Assembly (NCBI GenBank): GCA_031284195.1
Contig: JAITAI010000179.1
Location: forward strand, 1 to 11,895
DNA length: 11,895 nt
From: Treponema sp.
GTDB lineage: Bacteria > Spirochaetota > Spirochaetia > Treponematales > Breznakiellaceae
Direction of reading: 5' to 3'
In this document: piece after piece, positions 5,743 to 11,895 of the stretch
Layout of the letters: each line of letters opens with the position of its first letter
Numbering within the stretch: position 1 is the stretch's first letter
The notes under the pieces: model-generated
What the model was told of the DNA's origin: nothing
Seen by the model: the letters and a program-made list of their open reading frames with translations, nothing else
The model's database searches: none
Program-made: the position numbers and the translations under genes

Positions 5743-7728
5743 ATGCAGGGAAAAATATTTGCCGAATCCATGAACTTGTATCAGGATCAGGCCAAAATTC
5801 TTTTTGATTATTATAAAAAAGCAGCCGAAAAAATCGTTAAAGAAGAGATGGACCTGGAAAAATCCATTGAAAAGGCCAGATCAGAAATAACCTTGGCCTG
5901 GAAAAACAAAAAAAAGGGAATCCTTATCATCGTGGTTTTTCCAGTGCTCGCCCTCATATTCGGCCTGGTGCTCCCGGTCGCCACTGGATTGTTCGGCGAT
6001 TACGGCTATATCGGCTATGCCTTGGCTCTTGGCAGTATAGGGGGTATTATACGCCTTGTACATGCCCTTGAATCCATCAAGGAAAACGAGTCAAAAATAA
6101 GGGGCTTTGAAGAAGCTCACCGGGATATACGCAGGAATTACAGGGTAAAAAAAATAGGCGTCGCCTATGTTCCCATTGCGACAAAAGTGCCCTTTGAAAA
6201 CAAGAGTTTTCTGGTGGATCATACCGGTGCGGTTCAGGATACGGATTTTTCCATGTCCGTGGTAAGAAAGCCGGAGGATCTTTTGGTGTCCCTCTCTGAA
6301 CTGGAAAAGGGCATTAAAGAAGCCCCGGTGATAGAACAGGCATCTGCCCCGGAAGAAATAGATACTGCCGATTATTCCACGTCCATGCAGCGGGTTACTA
6401 TGTACGATTACATGGGGAATATTGACCGCCAGGTACGCAACATCCGGTATCTTTTGCATGATAACGATACAGTAGCCCTTTCTTTACCGGTTGTACTGCC
6501 TCAAAGCCAAACCGCCGAATTTATTAAAGAATACGCTGCGTCTGATCCTGAAGATAAACCGGTTGTCCCGGTGTATACTATCGACGGTTTTAAAGAGAAA
6601 ATCGACACCTTTTATGCCCTCAATGAAGTAAAGAAAAATTTTGAAAAAAATACCAATGAAAATCAGATCGAGTATTTTAAGAAACTGATAAGGCGCCTTG
6701 CCGAATCCGTCCAAATTTTAAGCCGTACCAAGATCAGCGGATCAAACAAGGTAATAGATTACGCCAACATGATATTTTCCACGGTATTAAAATCAGCCTT
6801 TAATCAGTATTCACCGGCGCTGGAAGCGGAAGAGATTGAGCGGATTCGCCTGGCTAGTTTTGACTATCAGGATTCGGTCGATGATTATACCCCTTTTTCG
6901 TTGAAATCCAGTTCCCGGGTTAAATACGATTTGCTGTCTACTGCGTGGATTGCAGAGGATCAATCCCGGACATCCATGCCCTTTGGGATGCATCAGATAC
7001 AAGAAGAGGTCCTTGCGCCGGTTATTCAGAACCTTATGGCGGAGAACCGGGTTGAACGGCTGAAGATCTACAATAATATAAAAGATCAAAAGATCGATTA
7101 TCTTAACCAGTGGCACCGGGATACAGAAGACTTTTACGGCAGGAACCGCGCGGAGTCAGCGGATCTTATCAACCGCATGCGGGAAGCCTATGCTGATTAT
7201 ATCCGTTCTTTTCATACCTACAAGGCTTTGCAGGAAACCCAGGAGGCCATGAACAAGACCCATTCCCTTGACAGCGCTGAGGTTCATGAACAGCACAAAA
7301 ACGCGGAGGTGATTGCCGGTTTCGAGGTACAAGCTGCGCAATTCAATCAGAAACAAATGGAATTCAGCGATTATATGGATCGATTGAAAGAAGACATCGA
7401 TCGCAAGGCCGCTGAATTCGGCTATATACCCTACTACGAAGCGGCCCTACGGGATCAGGAATACCGGGATATGGCCCGGTCCACGGTTCCCGATCAGTTG
7501 CAGGAATTGGATCCCCGCCGTAAAAAACTTATAGCCATCAGTCCCTATGTGGCTAAATTCGCCCAGCTTCCCCCTGCGCCGCGGGTTGAACAACAGATGT
7601 ATGATGATTTTTCGATAGATCTTATCCGGGAAGCATCTGAAACCGAAGCTGCCGGTAACAGTGCACCGGAATCTCCCCCTGGGGGGATGCAAGAGGAGCC
7701 GGGAGCCGAAAAAGGCATGGAGACCTAA
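5743..7728 (+). CDS. Two-TM protein with large soluble domain, function unknown
   Basis: 661 residues. Residues 1-58 form a charged amphipathic helix that looks like a coiled coil. Two membrane segments follow (about 59-81 and 87-107), joined by a short loop (LFGDYGYIG), so both the N-terminal helix and the long C-terminal part should be on the same, probably cytoplasmic, side. Another charged helix (108-135) leads into a conserved-looking beta segment, KKIGVAYVPIATKVPF then SFLVDHTG (136-162). The rest is mostly helical (280-370, 420-580) and ends in a disordered Pro/Glu/Gly tail (from about 632). No Walker A, protease, nuclease or kinase motif is visible. The start has AGGAGG at 5731-5736 with 6-nt spacing, the strongest ribosome site in the operon. 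I do not recognise the family. It may be the structural core of the system, given its size and membrane anchoring. Confidence 0.85.
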   Translation: MQGKIFAESMNLYQDQAKILFDYYKKAAEKIVKEEMDLEKSIEKARSEITLAWKNKKKGILIIVVFPVLALIFGLVLPVATGLFGDYGYIGYALALGSIGGIIRLVHALESIKENESKIRGFEEAHRDIRRNYRVKKIGVAYVPIATKVPFENKSFLVDHTGAVQDTDFSMSVVRKPEDLLVSLSELEKGIKEAPVIEQASAPEEIDTADYSTSMQRVTMYDYMGNIDRQVRNIRYLLHDNDTVALSLPVVLPQSQTAEFIKEYAASDPEDKPVVPVYTIDGFKEKIDTFYALNEVKKNFEKNTNENQIEYFKKLIRRLAESVQILSRTKISGSNKVIDYANMIFSTVLKSAFNQYSPALEAEEIERIRLASFDYQDSVDDYTPFSLKSSSRVKYDLLSTAWIAEDQSRTSMPFGMHQIQEEVLAPVIQNLMAENRVERLKIYNNIKDQKIDYLNQWHRDTEDFYGRNRAESADLINRMREAYADYIRSFHTYKALQETQEAMNKTHSLDSAEVHEQHKNAEVIAGFEVQAAQFNQKQMEFSDYMDRLKEDIDRKAAEFGYIPYYEAALRDQEYRDMARSTVPDQLQELDPRRKKLIAISPYVAKFAQLPPAPRVEQQMYDDFSIDLIREASETEAAGNSAPESPPGGMQEEPGAEKGMET

Positions 7729-7730
7729 TC

Positions 7731-8720
7731 ATGGAACGGTATGATTTTACGGTTGATACGTCCCCCATGGCAAGAACCGTGGACACGGTAAAGGAACATG
7801 TAAACGGGGTAACCACTGCAGTAAGCGCCATGAAAGCTGCGGTCATTGCCGCTGAACGGACCGCATCTAAAACTATCTGCGATAATGTGGATAAGGGATT
7901 CTACGTCCTGATGAAGTCCCAGTTAAGTCAAAAGGCTGTGGCGGCTTATACTGAAATGATAAGCAAGGAGACCATTCTCTTTCAGCTTGCCAAGGCTTTG
8001 GATCATGTACGGAGGCAAATGCAGGATGATTATAATATGATTTGCCGGCGGTACCATACATTATTCCAAGCATTAAACAAGGCTCTTGAAACCAGGGTCA
8101 AGGAATTGGATCGCCCGGCAATGAAAATAGCGGAAACAAAGAAAAATCTTGTTTTTGATAGGCTGAAAAATGACAGTTCTCTGTTGTTCAGCGCTGCCGA
8201 GGAAACCCTTTCTGTTTCTCAAACCGCGATAAGCGGAAAACTTAAACAGAAAACCAGGGATACCATAAAGACCCTTTATGAGTCCACTGTTGAAAACCGT
8301 TCCTATCATGACAAGCTGAAGCGCATCGTCTTTCGAGAATCTGCGGGAGAACAAATTCTTTCCAAGGCGGAAAAGCCGAAATCCTTCACCAGGGCCAATG
8401 GATCCGCTCCTTTTCAGGATAATAAATCTTATCTGTTGCCGGTGATCTTTTCTTTGACAGAAAGTTTTCTCAACTGCCATGATCTTATTGAAAATATCTA
8501 TACTGCCCAAACAGACAAATGGCAACATTCCGGCCCCATTATAGCCGAAATAAGCAGTATGCAAGGTACCTTTAATTGGTCCTCTGTAAGCACCGGCGAA
8601 AAGGAAACTATAAAAAAAGAATTCCTCCGGTTCTGCGAGCAGGACCGTCCCGATGAACGTACCGGCAAGGAAATAATGCGCCTGTTTGAGGAAAATTCCT
8701 GGGAGGTTCTGAAACAATGA
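7731..8720 (+). CDS. Helical protein, first of a paralogous pair, function unknown
   Basis: 329 residues, no signal peptide or membrane segment. The ATG lies 2 nt after the previous stop codon, with GGAG (7719-7722) inside the preceding gene, so translation is likely coupled. The chain is almost wholly helical and charged. Residues 8-131 align without a gap to residues 46-169 of the next gene product. The best block (100-131) has 15 of 32 identities, including RRYHTLF (106-112) and the signature KELDRPA (124-130). Two more shared blocks are RDTIKTL (176-182) and LLPVIF (235-240). It lacks the ~38-residue N-terminal extension of its paralogue and has a longer segment before LLPVIF. No catalytic motif is seen. 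A heteromeric partnership with the next product is the simplest inference. Confidence 0.8.
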   Translation: MERYDFTVDTSPMARTVDTVKEHVNGVTTAVSAMKAAVIAAERTASKTICDNVDKGFYVLMKSQLSQKAVAAYTEMISKETILFQLAKALDHVRRQMQDDYNMICRRYHTLFQALNKALETRVKELDRPAMKIAETKKNLVFDRLKNDSSLLFSAAEETLSVSQTAISGKLKQKTRDTIKTLYESTVENRSYHDKLKRIVFRESAGEQILSKAEKPKSFTRANGSAPFQDNKSYLLPVIFSLTESFLNCHDLIENIYTAQTDKWQHSGPIIAEISSMQGTFNWSSVSTGEKETIKKEFLRFCEQDRPDERTGKEIMRLFEENSWEVLKQ

Positions 8721-9802
8721 GCTATAATCAGCCTTATACCATACAGGTTCCCTACCACGGCTCAAACTCGGTTAGGTACCCCAAAAGTGAAAACGGGGGA
8801 ACCCTGAATGTAGCCTACAGTGGAACTGTTCCCGCTCAGATCGTGATTCACATTGACACCGGCCCCTTTGACGGCAGCGTGTCCAGGGTCAACGGTCATA
8901 TCGACCTGTTGACCGGTGCCGTTGTGGTCATGAACGCGGCCCAGGTTGCTGCGATTAATCAAACCGCTCGAGAGGTGTCCGGCTCCCTGCTTAACGGTTT
9001 TTTTGGAACCATAAAAGCCGAGTTATCCCAGCAGCTTCAGGCTTTAGACAGCGCCATAAAAGCGGCCTTCGGCCTGATTCAGGAACAGGGAAAAGGGGTA
9101 AGCCAAAAAACCCTTCAGATGGAAAAGGATTTTAACCGTATCACCTCCCGGTATGTTACCCTATTCAGCGATCTGGATAGGGAATGTTATAAAAGAATAT
9201 ACGAACTAGACAAACCGGCCTTTCAGCTCTCTCAAAACATTCAAAAAAAACTTATCTATGAAACCATAAGCGGCGAAGGGGCTAAGCATTTTATTGCGCT
9301 TCATGAAGAAGCATCCACGAAACTGATGCTCTTGACGTCGAGTTTTTTTAGAAAGGCTCGGGATATTATAAAAACCCTGGGCGCTTATATAAGCCAGGAA
9401 ACCCGGATCACTGCGCTTATCAATTCATTTCTGGGAAATGAACCGGTTGAAGACAAGACCTCATTATTGCTTCCCGTTGTTTTTACTGAAAGCGATACGC
9501 TTGAAGGAGGCCGCGACAGGACCTTCAGGGAAAATTACACCTGTTTTCTTTCCAATGCCCTGTCCCCGGAACAAAGGTCCCACATCAGCCACTCTATTGA
9601 CGCTTACTGCCGTGGTGAGGCGTCTTCTCATTGGAAAGAACCTGGGGAAAAGGGTAAAGTCTTACTTGACAGGGAATTCAGGGCATTGGCTGAAGCGGAA
9701 TTTGCGGAAACCCCGGATGACGGTGAAGATGCCGCAGCTAAACGCCGGGTGTATGACGAACTGATGAAACTATGGAATAATCGCAGTTTTTTAATTTTGT
9801 AG
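8717..9802 (+). CDS. Helical protein with beta-like N-terminal extension, second of the paralogous pair
   Basis: 361 residues, overlapping the previous gene by 4 nt (ATGA), a hallmark of translational coupling. GGGAGG at 8701-8706 may serve as ribosome site. The first ~40 residues are rich in Tyr, Pro, Gly, Ser and Val in alternating, strand-like order (YTIQVPYHG, then LNVAYSGTVP), unlike the rest. From IDTGP (46-50) on, it parallels the preceding protein: LTGAVVVMNAAQ (65-76), SRYVTLF (144-150), YELDKPA (162-168), RDIIKTL (215-221) and LLPVVF (251-256). The C-terminus is acidic then basic (AETPDDGEDAAAKRR). There is no membrane segment and no known enzyme motif. The N-terminal extension could bind the beta-helix protein encoded next. 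Product unrecognised. Confidence 0.8.
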   Translation: MSYNQPYTIQVPYHGSNSVRYPKSENGGTLNVAYSGTVPAQIVIHIDTGPFDGSVSRVNGHIDLLTGAVVVMNAAQVAAINQTAREVSGSLLNGFFGTIKAELSQQLQALDSAIKAAFGLIQEQGKGVSQKTLQMEKDFNRITSRYVTLFSDLDRECYKRIYELDKPAFQLSQNIQKKLIYETISGEGAKHFIALHEEASTKLMLLTSSFFRKARDIIKTLGAYISQETRITALINSFLGNEPVEDKTSLLLPVVFTESDTLEGGRDRTFRENYTCFLSNALSPEQRSHISHSIDAYCRGEASSHWKEPGEKGKVLLDREFRALAEAEFAETPDDGEDAAAKRRVYDELMKLWNNRSFLIL

Positions 9803-9819
9803 AACCACAGGAGCCGGAC

Positions 9820-10794
9820 ATGAACGTATTGAATGAAATTGTGATAGGCGAATCCGTTGTTGGCCTAAAAGATAACCTGGTCAAGACCAATATATTGCCA
9901 AAAACCAGCGGCGAACTTGACCGGGATCTGTCGATCCAGGGAAATGTCGTTGTAGAAGGCGCAATTTACGCTAGAAATTTGTTAGTGGATTCTGGTCCCG
10001 TGGAATTCAACGGCGCAGTCTATGCCCATAACGAAGTGCACATAAAGAACGATTCCCAGGAAACCGTTTTCTTTAAGAAAGCAGTGGCCACCAATGATTC
10101 CATTGTTGCGCTTTTGATCTCTGGCCGCTGCATATTCGGATCAGACATTAACGGCAAAAGCATAAAATTAAAGCATTGTTTTGTAGCAGGCAGTATTTTC
10201 GCCCATGAAATTCAACTGGAAAACACCGTTGTCCTGGGCGGATGCTTTGCCGCAAAGAAACTTACCCTGCAAAACGTTATCACCGGCACCTTTAATGCAC
10301 CGGAAGTAATGGCTGGGGGAATTAACTATCTGTTGTATCCTACTGCATTTTCCGTTGAACCTATGGCTCCGCTGCCGGGTACGGAATTCTATAATATCAC
10401 CTTGGCGGACTTGGGTTCTCTGTACAAAGGCGCTCCGGTTATGCCGAATACGGGAAAAATCAAGCTGGATATAAACGCCGATGTCCAGAGAACGGTCTTG
10501 GTCGATGATTCAGATACAAAGATACTGCTTAACAGTTATTCCGTTGCCTCAAGGATACTGGTAGGCGATCTGATTGATATAGACAAACTGGAAAATCATT
10601 TTCTTATTATATCCGCAAGCCTGGGTTCTCAGATTTTGAAGACCTACTCACTGCAAAAAGAAGACGGCAGCAGTGTGGATTTGACGATTCCCAATATAGC
10701 GGATTTCTTCTTTAAGATTCTTAACGGCTCGGTGGTCATTGAGGAAATAAACGGTACCATATCTTTTGAAGAATTAAAGCAAAAATACCGGTAA
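9820..10794 (+). CDS. Bactofilin-like beta-helix (polymer-forming) protein
   Basis: 324 residues, no signal peptide or membrane segment. Residues about 33-165 show short hydrophobic strands recurring with Gly/Asn turns, as in bactofilin (DUF583) right-handed beta-helices: LSIQGNVVVEGAIYA (37-51), VEFNGAVYAHNEVHI (61-75), CFVAGSIFAHEIQL (120-133), VVLGGCFAAKKLTL (137-150) and VITGTFNAPEV (153-163). The C-terminal half (about 166-324) is a separate, unrecognised alpha/beta domain, which makes the protein about twice the length of a simple bactofilin. Bactofilins polymerise without nucleotide and form membrane-linked scaffolds. It is last in the operon, 17 nt after the previous gene, with AGGAG (9809-9813). 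The beta-helix call is good; polymerisation is inference, and other beta-helix families are possible. Confidence 0.75.
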   Translation: MNVLNEIVIGESVVGLKDNLVKTNILPKTSGELDRDLSIQGNVVVEGAIYARNLLVDSGPVEFNGAVYAHNEVHIKNDSQETVFFKKAVATNDSIVALLISGRCIFGSDINGKSIKLKHCFVAGSIFAHEIQLENTVVLGGCFAAKKLTLQNVITGTFNAPEVMAGGINYLLYPTAFSVEPMAPLPGTEFYNITLADLGSLYKGAPVMPNTGKIKLDINADVQRTVLVDDSDTKILLNSYSVASRILVGDLIDIDKLENHFLIISASLGSQILKTYSLQKEDGSSVDLTIPNIADFFFKILNGSVVIEEINGTISFEELKQKYR

Positions 10795-10808
10795 GGTTTC
10801 CCTTACCG
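10789..10808 (+). terminator. Hairpin overlapping the operon's last stop codon
   Basis: CGGTAAGG (10789-10796), TTTC loop, CCTTACCG (10801-10808): a perfect 8-bp stem that includes the TAA stop. The bases after it are only moderately T-rich (CTTTCTGCTC). Position at the operon end favours a terminator or an mRNA 3'-end stabiliser. Confidence 0.5.
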
Positions 10809-10918
10809 CGGGCTTTCTGCTCTGTATTATTGGGTGTTCATTCATTTGAGCGCCTATCTTGGACGCAAATAGGCAGGTTAAGGGCTGGGAAAAGATTGAG
10901 GGCCCGGGGGCCTGGAAA

Positions 10919-10949
10919 CCTTAGCCATAAGGCCCTTTCATCTTTTATT
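10919..10949 (+). terminator. Weak second hairpin with T-rich tail
   Basis: CCTTA (10919-10923), GCCA loop, TAAGG (10928-10932), followed by CCCTTTCATCTTTTATT. An outer pairing of GAGGGCC (10898-10904) with GGCCCTT (10931-10937) is an alternative. It may back up termination of the operon. The remaining stretch 10809-11023 shows only one more short inverted repeat (GCCTAT 10852-10857 with ATAGGC 10869-10874). Confidence 0.3.
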
Positions 10950-11023
10950 GGGCAGCATTACGACCCTGGGTAACTTGACGTTTCCTTTGGATGGGTGTAG
11001 ATTATCAGGTCAGGAGGCGGTTC

Positions 11024-11303
11024 ATGGTAACCTTAGCCGGGGCTTTTCGTTTATGCAACCAGTTGAAAGAAAAGATCCTCACGGCACCACACCAGCGTTA
11101 CCATACCAAACAGCGTTACTTCCATTGGGAGGAAGGCATTTTACAGCAACCTGCTCACCAGCGTTACTCTGCCGGCTGGGGTTGCTCTCGACTCCTACTA
11201 CTATGATATAGTATTTGATGGGAGCCTTGACGAAGTCTATAACAGCAACGGTAAAAAAGCCGGAACCTACGTGAGACAGGGCGATACCTGGGTTTTACGG
11301 TAA
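11024..11303 (+). pseudogene. BspA/TpLRR leucine-rich-repeat protein remnant, frameshifted
   Basis: Two frames together spell the end of a BspA-like LRR_5 protein. In the frame of ATG 11024 (AGGAGG at 11012-11017) one reads LAGAFRLCNQL up to 11065. In the next frame, from 11091, one reads TSVTIPNSVTSIGRKAFYSN, then LLTSVTLPAGV, and the C-terminal tail FDGSLDEVYNSNGKKAGTYV ending at TAA 11301-11303. The consensus order is GAF-x-NQL directly followed by TSVTIP, so bases 11066-11090 (25 nt) look like an insertion that breaks the frame. Only about two repeats remain, against many in full-length relatives, so the 5' part is also lost. BspA/TpLRR proteins are usually secreted or surface-exposed binding proteins and are abundant in treponemes. 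It could be expressed as a short peptide from ATG 11024, but I judge it dead. Confidence 0.65.
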
Positions 11304-11309
11304 CAAGAG

Positions 11310-11342
11310 ACCCCCCAAGGAGGCCCAGCTTCCTTGGGGGGT
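11310..11342 (+). terminator. Strong hairpin terminator after the LRR remnant
   Basis: ACCCCCCAAGGA (11310-11321) pairs perfectly with TCCTTGGGGGGT (11331-11342), a 12-bp stem with a 9-nt loop, 6 nt after the LRR stop codon. Only a short TTT follows (11342-11344). The near-symmetric A/T ends could let it work in both directions. It shares CCTTGGGGGGTTT with the terminator at 490-526. Confidence 0.7.
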
Positions 11343-11375
11343 TTAAGTGCGCCGCATGGCGGCAAAGGAGATAAT

Positions 11376-11895
11376 ATGAGAAGTATACTGTGTTTTTTAC
11401 AGAAATACAGCAATGTGATTCAGGTACTATCAGCAGCAGTCACGATCTTTTTGGCGGTTCGTATCCCCAGGCGTATTCTGATAAATCAGCTTTATGTGGA
11501 TTTGATTCAGGCGTATCGCAGCCCTGAAATAGGCGCGGCCATATTTGCCATATTCCGCTTCTATGTTAAGGACTGCCATAATAATACCGCGGCTATGGCC
11601 GGTGCATACAGGGAAAAGTACAAGGAACAAATAGAGGGTCCCCTTACAAGAGGAGAAGCAGTAGATTACGCCAATACCCTTCATTTTCAAAGGCGGCTGG
11701 TGGCCCAATTCTATTGGAATATGGCAGTATTGCGCTATGAACGGCGTTTCCCCCGGTTGTCCACAAAAGAACTGATACTGTGGTTTACGCCGAATGACGC
11801 AAAATTACTGGCCCTCCTCTTGCACATGGCTGAACCGGCAAAAAAAGTATTTGAAGAAGCCCTCGATGTCCCCGAACCGCCGGAAGACGAAGTTC
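11376..11895 (+). CDS. Membrane-anchored protein of unknown function, 5' part
   Basis: The frame is open from ATG 11376 to the window end (173 codons visible), so the stop lies beyond. AAAGGAG (11364-11370) sits 5 nt before the ATG. The N-terminus has one hydrophobic segment (about residues 13-28, VIQVLSAAVTIFLAVR) followed by basic residues, as in a single-pass N-terminal anchor with the rest in the cytoplasm. The remainder is helical and rich in aromatic and basic residues (for example AIFRFYVKDC and QFYWNMAVLRYERRF). It ends in view with an acidic, proline-rich stretch. I see no known motif. It is separated from the LRR remnant by a terminator, so it is probably its own transcription unit. 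Confidence 0.75.
   Translation, partial: MRSILCFLQKYSNVIQVLSAAVTIFLAVRIPRRILINQLYVDLIQAYRSPEIGAAIFAIFRFYVKDCHNNTAAMAGAYREKYKEQIEGPLTRGEAVDYANTLHFQRRLVAQFYWNMAVLRYERRFPRLSTKELILWFTPNDAKLLALLLHMAEPAKKVFEEALDVPEPPEDEV

Noticed and set aside
7731..9802. Paralogous pair as PspA/Snf7 proteins
   Set aside because: They are helical and sit near an SPFH gene as PspA does in some genomes, but length, the ELD[RK]PA signature and the mixed C-terminal half do not match PspA. Not called.
10948..11211. 87-codon ORF reading through the LRR remnant
   Set aside because: It crosses the LRR remnant in a frame that does not encode the repeat. The LRR signal lies in the other two frames.

Overview
The window looks like the chromosome of a spirochaete, most likely one of the termite-gut treponemes (Treponema primitia or T. 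azotonutricium type). The pointers are a C-type-lectin/SUMF1-fold protein of the kind expanded in treponemes, a decayed BspA/TpLRR leucine-rich-repeat gene, a CsgG-like/DUF4384 lipoprotein, and a roughly balanced base composition. This is inferred from protein style only. There is no rRNA, tRNA, CRISPR array or transposase. All convincing genes are on the + strand.

Layout. (1) 2-379 is the 3' end of a SUMF1/FGE-fold gene whose last ~100 bases look like the variable region of a diversity-generating retroelement (DGR) target. A terminator follows, then a decayed second copy of the same gene end (about 670-822). (2) 920-2329 is a secreted papain-like cysteine protease. 2439-3464 is a lipoprotein with a CsgG-like domain and a DUF4384 domain. 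(3) An 11-bp perfect inverted repeat separates these from a consensus sigma-70 promoter (TTGACA-17-TATAAT, 3629-3657). (4) 3765-10794 is a six-gene, tightly spaced operon: an SPFH/band-7 protein with three C-terminal zinc ribbons; a four-TM membrane protein; a 661-residue two-TM protein; two paralogous helical proteins; and a bactofilin-like beta-helix protein. It ends at a hairpin overlapping the last stop codon. (5) 11024-11303 is a TpLRR pseudogene broken by an apparent 25-nt insertion, followed by a strong terminator. (6) 11376 to the window end is the start of an unrecognised membrane-anchored gene.

The operon is the best candidate for an undescribed system. Its parts read as a membrane scaffold: an SPFH protein that probably sits on or near the membrane and offers zinc-ribbon docking sites, two integral membrane partners, a paralogous pair that may form a heteromer, and a polymer-forming beta-helix. 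Only the SPFH-zinc-ribbon and bactofilin-like members resemble known families. The four genes between them I do not recognise. The operon is visibly richer in A/T than the protease and lipoprotein genes upstream, so it may have a different history. Its function (envelope stress response, cell-shape or cytoskeletal platform, or defence) cannot be decided from sequence alone.
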